A stretch of DNA of 8,538 bases, taken from assembly GCA_945865705.1 (NCBI GenBank), contig CAMBEY010000117.1, positions 1 to 8,538 of the forward strand, given 5' to 3'. The DNA is from Candidatus Sulfopaludibacter sp. SbA3. GTDB taxonomy: Bacteria > Acidobacteriota > Terriglobia > 2-12-FULL-54-10. Of the stretch, positions 1-7,044 are shown piece by piece; positions within the stretch are counted from its first letter, which is position 1, and each line of letters opens with the position of its first letter. Below the pieces are notes generated by a model that did no database searches, was not told the origin of the DNA, and saw nothing but the letters and a program-made list of their open reading frames with translations. The translations under genes and the position numbers were made by a program.

Positions 1-354
1 GGGGCCGCCCGTTCCTTCGCCTCCGCGATATCCTCCTGATCCGACGGGAAGGAATATCTCGTTATTGGCAGGGTCCGCAGTCACCGTACCGAGAGCGGTG
101 TACCCCATTCCCAGGATTCTTGTTTTCGGACCCTGAATGATGCGAATGGGTGGTTCTTCTCCGTTGGAGCTTCCCTTAAATGTCAGGATGGTCTGCACCA
201 GAGGGCTGTTCACAACAATTTCATCGTGAATGGGATCATAGGAAAACCCATGCATCGTCCGGCTGAGCAGCGTCTTATGACCTTCGAGCGTTCTAATTGG
301 AGGTTCATTCTCCTTCGCCATCCTGGCGAAGACCGCAATCTGCGGGTGCGTCAC
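1..354 (-). CDS. Partial continuation of the beta-propeller gene, in frame after an internal TGA
   Basis: Directly after the TGA at 355-357 the same minus-strand frame stays open for 118 codons to the window edge. It encodes the same repeat family as the gene above it: the second half of one blade (IAVFARMAKENEPPIRTLEG), a full blade (FSYDPIHDEIVV, then TILTFKGSSNGEEPPIRIIQG) and the start of another (VTADPANNEIFLP). Phrases such as PPIRIIQGPKT match RVIQGPRT and RVIQGNKT upstream. This is therefore very probably the C-terminal part of one protein split by a nonsense codon, not a separate gene. Possible restart codons are the GTG touching the TGA (354-352) and an ATG at 321-319, but neither has a convincing ribosome-binding site. 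The true 3' end lies outside the window. Alternatives are a sequencing error at the TGA, a recent pseudogene, or readthrough. Confidence 0.65.
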   Translation of the reverse strand, partial: MTHPQIAVFARMAKENEPPIRTLEGHKTLLSRTMHGFSYDPIHDEIVVNSPLVQTILTFKGSSNGEEPPIRIIQGPKTRILGMGYTALGTVTADPANNEIFLPVGSGGYRGGEGTGGP

Positions 355-1668
355 TCAGTTCGGCACCCATATCTGATCCCGCGCCTCATCGTACGCCAGC
401 GCCTCCACCTTGCCGAACTTCAACGATACTTTGTTCGCAGGCGCGCTGCGAATGGTGCGGATGGGCGCCACGTTTCCGTTTGCCGTCAGCGGGAATGCGG
501 AAGCCGAGGAGTTGCCGAAGCTGGAGACCCAGAGTTCCTTATTCCTGGTATCGACAGCGACGCCCGATGGATTCGCCAGACGAGTCTTGTTGCCTTGGAT
601 GACGCGGATGGGCGCAGTGTCTCCCTGCGACTTGGAATCGAATACCACTACAGACTGTCCCATATCATTGGCGATGTAAAGATTTCCAGAATCCGGATCA
701 ATCGCCATCTGCGCGGGCCAGTTCAACTGTGTCCTGGGCCCCTGGATGACGCGCAGCGGCGCGGTGTCGCCATCCGCGTTGATCGGGTAAACGGAGATCG
801 AAGGGTCTTCAAATTTGCCGGTGCCGGCGGTCTTATAGTCGCTGACATGTCCCCAGTTGATGACGAACATCAAACTGTTCTTCACATCCAGGGCAATGCC
901 ATGGATGTCCGACAACCGAGTGCTTTGTCCCTGGAGACTGCGCAGCGGCTCTTCCTCATCCGAGGCACCTTTACGATACACCGCCACTTCAGGTGGATAC
1001 TGAATACCGACGAAAAGCTCCTGCTTTTCTTCATCCACTGCCAAGGCAAAACCGCGATGAGGAGTCGTAAGCGTGCGGGCGGGCTTGACGTCTCCCTTGG
1101 CATCCCGAGGGAACACCACAACCTTGTCTCCAGTGTCGGTCTCCACTGAATAGATTTCCCCATTAATGGGATCGACATAAATGCCGTTGTTGAACTGGAT
1201 TTCGGTCTCCGGTCCCTGAATCACACGTTTCGGTTCGGTGAGTCGAGCGCCGGACGGGGTGTTGTCCGTCCTGCTAAACACACGGATGCTCCACGTGTTC
1301 TGGTCCATCAACACGATTTCGTTGAACTGAGTGTTTACAGCAATTCCGCTATAGATGGGGTCGAGGTCCCGAATCTGACGAGTTGGAGGGCGAGTGATCT
1401 CGCGTGTCTGGCCAGCTTCCTCTTCCGCGGCATACACCGTACTGTCGTAGATCGAGGAAAACAGACTCTCGTCCTGCGCTGCGGCGGCGGGACTATAAGT
1501 GGCTTCAGGCCATTGGCACATTTCCTCGCCATTAAAAAGCTGCCGGTCCGATACCAATTGGGGTGATCCAGTAGGTCGCTTCACGCTGGACAAGCAGAGG
1601 ATGCCTGTTGCGAGGGCTAGCAGCGCCGCAAAAATCACCATCCCGCTTATGCTCTTCCTTGCGCGCAT
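355..1668 (-). CDS. Exported NHL/SMP-30-like beta-propeller protein, probably truncated by an in-frame stop
   Basis: This is a 437-residue product. The ATG at 1668 is preferred because AAGGAG sits 4 nt upstream and it is followed by a basic N-terminus (MRARK) and a hydrophobic stretch at about residues 9-28, a Sec signal peptide or membrane anchor. The Cys at 25 is not in a good lipobox. Residues 30-105 look linker-like. From about residue 106 a repeat of 35-60 residues recurs: an 'IAVDP..GEIYV' strand pair, a 'VVVF' strand, then 'GD.APIRVIQG'. Copies begin near residues 108, 163, 207, 257, 320, 369 and 422. This is the pattern of NHL/YncE-type propellers, which mediate binding or, less often, lactonase-type catalysis; I see no catalytic set. 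The last copy stops at IWVPN, mid-blade, and the next strand is encoded past the TGA. It lies 243 nt downstream of the TonB receptor on the same strand, so co-transcription is possible. Substrate unknown. Confidence 0.8.
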   Translation of the reverse strand: MRARKSISGMVIFAALLALATGILCLSSVKRPTGSPQLVSDRQLFNGEEMCQWPEATYSPAAAAQDESLFSSIYDSTVYAAEEEAGQTREITRPPTRQIRDLDPIYSGIAVNTQFNEIVLMDQNTWSIRVFSRTDNTPSGARLTEPKRVIQGPETEIQFNNGIYVDPINGEIYSVETDTGDKVVVFPRDAKGDVKPARTLTTPHRGFALAVDEEKQELFVGIQYPPEVAVYRKGASDEEEPLRSLQGQSTRLSDIHGIALDVKNSLMFVINWGHVSDYKTAGTGKFEDPSISVYPINADGDTAPLRVIQGPRTQLNWPAQMAIDPDSGNLYIANDMGQSVVVFDSKSQGDTAPIRVIQGNKTRLANPSGVAVDTRNKELWVSSFGNSSASAFPLTANGNVAPIRTIRSAPANKVSLKFGKVEALAYDEARDQIWVPN

Positions 1669-1672
1669 CGTT

Positions 1673-1697
1673 CTCCTTATAGGCTCCTTATAGGCTC
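1673..1697 (-). repeat. Tandem 11-bp repeat carrying a duplicated Shine-Dalgarno sequence
   Basis: On the plus strand ctccttatagg occurs twice back to back (1673-1683 and 1684-1694), followed by the first three bases of a third copy (ctc, 1695-1697). Read on the minus strand, each copy supplies AAGGAG. The copy nearest the propeller ATG is 4 nt from it and the next is 15 nt away, so only the nearer one is well placed for initiation. The unit could gain or lose copies by slippage. Confidence 0.7.
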
Positions 1698-1834
1698 TTT
1701 TTCGGAAGTGCTTCGTCTCAATATGTACTAATAGACGAACCTCAACATCATCTGTTTTGTTGGCGGAGTGGTGATGCCTTTGCAAACGATCATCGAGCAT
1801 GGATAGCGTTGCCCGGCAGTTCGGGGAATAGTCC

Positions 1835-1844
1835 GAAACGTTTC
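1835..1844. promoter_or_regulatory. Perfect 10-bp palindrome GAAACGTTTC, possible operator
   Basis: The palindrome lies in the 243-nt gap between the TonB receptor stop and the propeller start, 166 nt upstream of the ATG. A central CG flanked by AAA/TTT resembles LacI/GalR-family operators. A 10-bp palindrome is expected several times by chance in a window this size, so only its intergenic place and its resemblance to known operators support it. I found no convincing sigma-70 promoter in this gap. Confidence 0.2.
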
Positions 1845-1911
1845 CCATAATCTTGCACTCAAATTCAATGATCGTTCCAAGACGTACTGGATTACGGTGG
1901 CACTGAACGAA

Positions 1912-4900
1912 TCAGAAAATAAGTTTGAGCCCAAACTGCATTTGCCGTGGACGCGTCACCTGCGTGTTGATGCGTCCGGCCTCGGCGGTGTATGCACCCG
2001 TCAACGGATTCAGCGCGCCCGTGGCGGGCAGGCCCAGATTATTCCGATTGAAAATATTGAAGGCATCGGCCTGTAATTTGATTTCACTGCCCTCCGACAA
2101 ACCGAGCGGAACCGACTTGCTCAGGCTGAAATCAAAATTCACCAAGCCCGGCCCCGTGAGCGTGTTGCGGCCCAAGTTACCAAAATATCCGCTGCCGGCT
2201 GCGAATCCCACCGGAGCCGGTGGACGGACAAAGGCGCAAGGATCGTAGTAACGCGTTGTGGTGCCCAGTTGTTGCCCTGCCGCAATGGCTCCAGCCCCGG
2301 TGCCACATCCCGCGGTGGTGCCCGCGGTGATGTTGGCCTGATTGCGGCCTTCCGCCAGTTCGGGTCTTTGCAGATTGGCGCCGCGCGACTGATCGGGCGC
2401 GTTGCGCGAAGTAACTTTTACGGAGAAGGGCGTGCCGCTCTTGGCACGGAAGATTCCTGAAAGCTGCCATCCACCCAATATGTGCGACGCAAGCCCGGAA
2501 TCGGCTGGCGAGGGAATAGCCCAAATGCCATTGACCGAAATATTTTGTCCCACATGCAACGCGGACAAGCCGCGATCCGCCTTGGTCAGATATGCCTGCG
2601 ACGCCGAGCCCTCGTTGTAGTCGGTATTGGCCACGCCCGTTGTCGAGTCATCCACGGTCTTCGACCAGGTGTAGGAAGTCTGCAACTGGAAGCCGCTGCT
2701 CATGCGCTTTTTCACTTCCACCTGTAGTCCGTTGTAGAACGATTGAGCATCCGAGTAGCGTGTCTGGCCCACACCTGCCCTTGGATTCACGCGTGGCGTT
2801 CCTGCCACCACCAACGGGCGCCCGGAAGCGTCCAGCACATAAGGAGAATTGTTGACATCCGCGTTGCGCCACAGATGAATGCCTCTGCCGCCCAAGTAGC
2901 CAAGCGTAACGGAAAGTGAATTGGAGAATTGCCGTTCCACCGACAGATTGAACTTCATCTCATAGGAGGGATTCAGGTCCCACTGGGTGATTTCCAGGAA
3001 AGTGATCTCGCCGCCGAAATTGGGACTCAATAGCGCGGCGCGATTAGCGGCCAGGTCCGCCTCCACCGAAGCCAGATTACCCAGAATCGCGTTGGTCGTG
3101 GCAAAGTAGGGCTGATTTTTCGCGCCCTGAACCACATAATGCGCGCTCAACAATTGCATGAAGAAGAGGCCGAACCCGCCGCGCACAGCGGTCATGCCAT
3201 CGCCCTTGGGATCCCAGGCAAATCCCACCCGCGGAGACAAGTTCCGTTTGGATGGATTATTGAACAGGCCGATATCGGTCTGGAATGCGGTGGCCGTCGT
3301 CCAATCATTCACGGTGGATTCACGGCCATGACGCTCATCCGGCCCGCTCGAAGGATCGTAACGCACACCCAGATTCAGGGTGAAATAGGGACGGATCTTC
3401 CAATCATCCTGGAGGAACATTCCGTATAGATACTGGAGATAGGTGCGGGCATTGTCGAGTCCCGGCGCCGCCGCGGAAAATGTCTGCGGGCGCGCATCCG
3501 TGAGAAACGGCTCAACCCCGGCCCAGACCATCGATCCATTCAAGCCAGCCGAGCCGCCGCGGCGCGACGATTCCACGCGGTCAATCTGCACGCCAAACTT
3601 CATCGCATGCGCACCGCGGATATATTGCGCGCGCTCATCGAAAGTAAACAGCGTCTGAGCGTGCCGGATAACATTCTGCGTGTTGATGCCAATCGAAGTC
3701 ACTCCGGTGTAGCCAACGCTGAAAAGATATCCGGGCAGCAGCTTGTTCAGACTCACAGGGTAATCCACAAGAGCGATCTCATCGGAGCCGAGCAAGGTGC
3801 GGTTGGCCGCCAGCCGAGTGGACAACAGGAACGTTGGTGAGACGATGTAGTCGTGAGCCAATGTCGCGTAGCGCGTGTTCATCTCCGATTCCGTGGTGGT
3901 AATCGGCAGAGGATCGGGGCTGGTGATGTCACCGTTATCGATGGTGAACCTGAAAAAGAGCGATTGTTTTTCACTAAACTGATGGTCCAGCCGCCCAACG
4001 ACATAGTGTTCATTGATGGGATTGGGTGACGAGAAAAAATGCACGCCAACACCGGGACCTACGGCGCCGCCGTTCACTCCCGGCCAAATATTCAGATAGG
4101 GGCGCACGGAGGCGGCCACGTTCACCTGCCTGCGGCCACCGGGCGCAGTGGTATCGGGAACAAGTCCCTGGCGCACGCCATCATCCGGGACTCCTGGGGA
4201 TTGCGTTACACCAGAACGTCGGATGACGCTCTCATAGTTGGCAAAGAAAAACGTGCGGTCCTGGCGAATCGGGCCACCAACAGATCCTCCAAACTGATTC
4301 CACTTAAACGCCGCTTTCTGTGGAATATCATTCATCGCCCGGGCATTCACCGCGCTGTTGCGGATGCTGTGGAACAGCGTGCCGTGAATTGTGTTGGTGC
4401 CGGATTTGGTAACCATGTTCACCACGCCGCCGCTCGAGCCGCCCACCTCCGCCGAATAATTGCTGGTGAGCACCTGAAATTCGCGCACCGCGTCCACGCC
4501 CAGCATTACGCCGGCAGCGCCGCCCGGAGTGCCGAAGAACGATGGGCTATGAATATTGGTTCCGTCGAGCAACCATGCGGTCTGATCCACACGGGATCCG
4601 CCCATGGATATGCGCGCGCCGGTACCCTTGGACATCGCGTTGTCGCCCGTTAGCACGTCGGTAACGCCGGTCTGCACCAGAGGGAGCTGGCTGAAATCAC
4701 GTCCGTTGAGGGGAAGCTGTTGGATGCGCGTCTCATCCACCACGCCGGAGACCGTCCCGGATGAAGTGTTCACCAGCGGTGCTTCGGCTGTAACTGTCAC
4801 TTGCTCGCTCACCGCGCCCACCCGCATGGCGAGGTTAAGCGTGACCTGCTGGCTCAGGGTCAGAGTAACTCCCTGCCGCACGAGCGTTCCGAAACCAGTC

Positions 4901-5154
4901 ATGGAACTGGAGATATCATAACTGCCGGGAGGGAGCTGGGTAATGACGTAGCGGCCGGCGGCATCAGTACTGACGGTGCGCCGCGCACCTGTCGCCGTGT
5001 TGGATGCGGTCACCTGTGCCCCGGGCAACACCGCGTTGCTCTCATCGCTAACAGTTCCGGAGATGGTTCCAGTGGTGGATTGCGTCCAACCGGGCACCGT
5101 TCCAGCAAGAAGCGAAATGATCAACAGTAGTCCGCTCATAAGGTTTTTTCTCAT
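1912..5154 (-). CDS. Oar-like TonB-dependent outer-membrane receptor with carboxypeptidase-regulatory domain
   Basis: This 1080-residue protein has a signal peptide (basic MRKN, hydrophobic core at 8-19, likely cleaved near residue 25). A carboxypeptidase-regulatory-like (Ig-fold) domain spans about 27-112, marked by TISGTVSDESNAVLPGAQV and DAAGRYVITQLPPGSY. Next come EQVTVTAEAP (117-126) and a plug domain at about 134-255 with LPLNGRDF (147-154), LLDGTN (195-200) and GGVVNMVTKSGTN. The rest is a long beta-barrel ending in QMQFGLKLIF, with the terminal Phe typical of outer-membrane proteins. The length fits the Oar-like group common in Acidobacteriota, thought to import or bind large substrates using TonB energy; the substrate cannot be predicted. 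No classical TonB box is obvious. The ATG is fixed by an in-frame TGA 6 nt before it and by GGAAGGG 6 nt upstream. It has its own 191-nt upstream region, so it is probably transcribed separately from the ankyrin operon. Confidence 0.95.
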   Translation of the reverse strand: MRKNLMSGLLLIISLLAGTVPGWTQSTTGTISGTVSDESNAVLPGAQVTASNTATGARRTVSTDAAGRYVITQLPPGSYDISSSMTGFGTLVRQGVTLTLSQQVTLNLAMRVGAVSEQVTVTAEAPLVNTSSGTVSGVVDETRIQQLPLNGRDFSQLPLVQTGVTDVLTGDNAMSKGTGARISMGGSRVDQTAWLLDGTNIHSPSFFGTPGGAAGVMLGVDAVREFQVLTSNYSAEVGGSSGGVVNMVTKSGTNTIHGTLFHSIRNSAVNARAMNDIPQKAAFKWNQFGGSVGGPIRQDRTFFFANYESVIRRSGVTQSPGVPDDGVRQGLVPDTTAPGGRRQVNVAASVRPYLNIWPGVNGGAVGPGVGVHFFSSPNPINEHYVVGRLDHQFSEKQSLFFRFTIDNGDITSPDPLPITTTESEMNTRYATLAHDYIVSPTFLLSTRLAANRTLLGSDEIALVDYPVSLNKLLPGYLFSVGYTGVTSIGINTQNVIRHAQTLFTFDERAQYIRGAHAMKFGVQIDRVESSRRGGSAGLNGSMVWAGVEPFLTDARPQTFSAAAPGLDNARTYLQYLYGMFLQDDWKIRPYFTLNLGVRYDPSSGPDERHGRESTVNDWTTATAFQTDIGLFNNPSKRNLSPRVGFAWDPKGDGMTAVRGGFGLFFMQLLSAHYVVQGAKNQPYFATTNAILGNLASVEADLAANRAALLSPNFGGEITFLEITQWDLNPSYEMKFNLSVERQFSNSLSVTLGYLGGRGIHLWRNADVNNSPYVLDASGRPLVVAGTPRVNPRAGVGQTRYSDAQSFYNGLQVEVKKRMSSGFQLQTSYTWSKTVDDSTTGVANTDYNEGSASQAYLTKADRGLSALHVGQNISVNGIWAIPSPADSGLASHILGGWQLSGIFRAKSGTPFSVKVTSRNAPDQSRGANLQRPELAEGRNQANITAGTTAGCGTGAGAIAAGQQLGTTTRYYDPCAFVRPPAPVGFAAGSGYFGNLGRNTLTGPGLVNFDFSLSKSVPLGLSEGSEIKLQADAFNIFNRNNLGLPATGALNPLTGAYTAEAGRINTQVTRPRQMQFGLKLIF

Positions 5155-5208
5155 TACTCACCCTTCCTTCCAATGATGGATACACGGAACTGCACACCCG
5201 TAGGCAAA

Positions 5209-5237
5209 ATGTGTACCCGCACATGCGGATACGCATG
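5209..5237. promoter_or_regulatory. Two overlapping inverted repeats in the TonB receptor leader
   Basis: CATGCG-GATA-CGCATG (5222-5237) is a perfect 6-bp stem with a 4-nt loop. ATGTG-TACCCG-CACAT (5209-5224) is a perfect 5-bp stem with a 6-nt loop. They share 5222-5224, so in RNA the two stems could not both form fully. They lie 55-83 nt upstream of the receptor ATG, probably in the untranslated leader. They could be a protein-binding site or alternative RNA hairpins; no known riboswitch is recognised. Confidence 0.3.
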
Positions 5238-5275
5238 GAGCCTACCCCGACCTACTTACAAATATTCTTCGACCC

Positions 5276-5303
5276 AATTTAGATGACTAGACTAGTCCAC
5301 CAA
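5276..5303 (-). promoter_or_regulatory. Candidate sigma-70-like promoter of the TonB receptor with a palindromic spacer
   Basis: On the minus strand, TTGGTG (plus coordinates 5298-5303) is followed after 16 nt by TAAATT (5276-5281). These match the -35 consensus at 3 of 6 and the -10 consensus at 4 of 6. The spacer contains the perfect inverted repeat GACTAG-A-CTAGTC (5285-5297), a position where a repressor would block polymerase. The promoter match alone is weak; the palindrome between the two boxes raises the interest. Confidence 0.3.
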
Positions 5304-5310
5304 CGTGCCC

Positions 5311-5338
5311 AAAAACATCCCCACCGCCACCGCGGCGG
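5311..5338 (-). terminator. Weak candidate terminator after the ankyrin gene
   Basis: Eight nucleotides after the ankyrin stop, the minus-strand transcript has a CCGCC stem (5338-5334), the loop GCGGU and GGCGG (5328-5324). Five U residues follow (5315-5311), but 8 nt separate the stem from the U-run, which is longer than in a typical intrinsic terminator. It may only slow polymerase. Confidence 0.3.
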
Positions 5339-5345
5339 ATCATCC

Positions 5346-7019
5346 TTACTGACTACCAGCCGGGTAGCGGCTTGGCGCGGAGACTTTAGTCGCGCCCACC
5401 TTGTCCGCTTCAGAGGCAAGCGGAGCCGCGCCCAAGCTCAACAGCAAATCAGCTGATGCCTTATGCGGGATGGGCTGTTGCCGAAAGCGCTTGTCAAATG
5501 GATCGACCAGGCGCTCCGGATCGCCCATCGCGATGCTCAGCGGCGTCTGCCCGTACTTATCCTTGGCATTGATGTCGGCCCCATGCTTCAAGAGCAACCC
5601 GATAATGTCGTTTGCGCCCACATGCGCCGCGCCGTGCAACGCCGTGCGGTTTCCTGCCGCCGTCGCCTTCACATCGTTGCCCAGCTCGATGGCCAGCATC
5701 ACTGCTTCCATCGCGCCCGCTTGCTTGTTCAACGGACGATCACGCAATTGACCGACTCCCGCCGCGGCCATCAGCGGAGATGTTCCTTCTTCCGTGCCCA
5801 GTCGGGGATTGGCGCCCGCGGTAAGCAGCAAGCGCATCATGCCCACATCGCCCGCGGCAGCGGCGAGGAAAAATGGGGTGGCGCCCGTCTGACGAATCTG
5901 CGGCAGAGCGATGCCGCCGCCATGCGCGAATGGGGGAAAATCCCAAGGAGAAGTTCCACGCGCGATACGGGCATTTACATCCGCACCTTTGGAGATCAAA
6001 ACCTTCGCCAACCCCGGCATGTTCGGATGAAACCACATGCGATCCGTGGGTGCCTGAATCTTTGCGGCGGTAATTCCCGCCAGACCTTCCTGCACCGCCC
6101 AATGCAGCGCGGTGATGCCATTGCCGTCCGGTGCCTTGACGTCCGCGCCTTTCTCAATAAGTAGGATGGACAGCGCCTCATGCCCGCTGGCCGCCGCCAC
6201 CAGCAGCGCGGGGCCATCGGGGCCAGAATGGTTTACATTTGCGCCCGCATCAATCAGCCGCCGCGCCGATTCCAGGTCGCCCGAACGCGCCGCGAACAGC
6301 AGCGCCGTGTATCCGCCGCGCGAACTGGCCGGATCGTGATGAGTGCGGCTGCGGTCGTGGGTATCGGCCTTTCCCGTAACGTGATCCCGCAAGCCATAAT
6401 CGAGGAACGATAGCGGTGTAAACCCCGCGGGAACTTTGGTCGCGGCGTTCACGTTGGCGCCGGATTGAATGAGCATAGCGACAATCTCCGCGTGCCCCTG
6501 CGATGCGGCCCACATGAGCGCCGTCTGCCCGCGCCGCGTGGCGGCGTTGACCGTCGCGCCACTTTCCAACATCTGCTTCACAGCCAATGTCACTCCGGTA
6601 CGTGCGCAAGTCATCAGCGGAGTTTCATCCGTCCACTGCGACGCGTTCGGATTGGCGCCAGCTCGGAGCAGCGCGCCCGCAATCGCCGCATTGGAGTTGG
6701 TGCAGGCCAGCGACAGCGGCGTGACGCCATAGGCATTCGCGGCATCCACCGCGGCGTCCGCCTTGAGCAGCAAGGCCACCACCGCATCGAGATTCAGATG
6801 AGCGGCCCATGCAAGCGCCGTGGCGCCGTCCGGTTCCGGCTGATTCACATCAATCGGCTGGCTGAGTGCGCTCTGCACCTGCGCGATATTTCGGCTCTTC
6901 ACCGCTTTGATCAATTCCAGGTGTTCATCGGCGGCGACAAGCGGCCGGCTTCCCATCAGGCAGAGTGCAACCGCAGCCGCGCCAATCGGCACGAGGAGTA
7001 TGGGGGTTCGCTGATTCAT
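5346..7019 (-). CDS. Exported ankyrin-repeat protein
   Basis: This is a 557-residue product. The ATG at 7019 is chosen because AGAAGG lies 8 nt upstream and it gives a clean signal peptide (MNQRTP, hydrophobic core 7-22, likely cleaved near VAA at 28-30). About ten ankyrin repeats follow, recognisable by the TALxxAA and GAxVNA phrases: near residues 66, 99, 132, 165, 237, 269, 302, 379, 412, 457 and 490. Repeats are interrupted by loops at about 197-234 (His/Arg-rich), 318-335 and 352-376. The protein ends with a short tail after LLLSLGAAP. Ankyrin stacks bind other proteins and have no catalytic activity of their own; with a signal peptide this one should act in the periplasm or outside. It starts 25 nt after the HXXSHH gene stop and is last in the apparent operon, so it probably serves the two proteins encoded before it, as a scaffold, inhibitor or chaperone (inference). 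Confidence 0.93.
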   Translation of the reverse strand: MNQRTPILLVPIGAAAVALCLMGSRPLVAADEHLELIKAVKSRNIAQVQSALSQPIDVNQPEPDGATALAWAAHLNLDAVVALLLKADAAVDAANAYGVTPLSLACTNSNAAIAGALLRAGANPNASQWTDETPLMTCARTGVTLAVKQMLESGATVNAATRRGQTALMWAASQGHAEIVAMLIQSGANVNAATKVPAGFTPLSFLDYGLRDHVTGKADTHDRSRTHHDPASSRGGYTALLFAARSGDLESARRLIDAGANVNHSGPDGPALLVAAASGHEALSILLIEKGADVKAPDGNGITALHWAVQEGLAGITAAKIQAPTDRMWFHPNMPGLAKVLISKGADVNARIARGTSPWDFPPFAHGGGIALPQIRQTGATPFFLAAAAGDVGMMRLLLTAGANPRLGTEEGTSPLMAAAGVGQLRDRPLNKQAGAMEAVMLAIELGNDVKATAAGNRTALHGAAHVGANDIIGLLLKHGADINAKDKYGQTPLSIAMGDPERLVDPFDKRFRQQPIPHKASADLLLSLGAAPLASEADKVGATKVSAPSRYPAGSQ

Positions 7020-7044
7020 AATCGTAACCTTCTCACTGGATTCC

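Noticed and set aside
355..357. Genetic code change with TGA read as Trp
   Set aside because: TGA ends the receptor right after its canonical terminal Phe and ends the PSD2 protein at the expected point, so TGA is a normal stop here.
226..1149. 307-codon plus-strand reading frame opposite the propeller gene
   Set aside because: The minus strand encodes clear repeats over the same bases, both before and after the TGA; the plus-strand translation has no repeats or family features.
1718..1745. Promoter-like TTGAGG-16-TATTGA upstream of the propeller gene on the minus strand
   Set aside because: Only 4 of 6 and 3 of 6 consensus matches with no supporting feature; such matches are common by chance.
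1669..1848. 60-codon N-terminal extension of the propeller protein to an ATG at 1848
   Set aside because: The extension has no signal peptide or ribosome-binding site and would bury the hydrophobic export segment; the ATG at 1668 has AAGGAG.
1872..1910. Inverted repeat TCGTTC/GAACGA just after the receptor stop, as a terminator
   Set aside because: The stem is only 6 bp with a 27-nt loop and no U-run, so it does not look like an intrinsic terminator.
4039..4653. 204-codon plus-strand reading frame opposite the TonB receptor plug and barrel
   Set aside because: It lies entirely across the conserved plug and early barrel coding sequence of the receptor, with no family signal of its own.
5463..6164. 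233-codon plus-strand reading frame opposite the ankyrin gene
   Set aside because: It is antisense to clear ankyrin repeats; its composition is that of a shadow frame.
5346..7019. Ankyrin protein as a host-directed effector
   Set aside because: It has a normal signal peptide and sits in an operon with PSD and HXXSHH genes; nothing nearby suggests a host-interaction secretion system.
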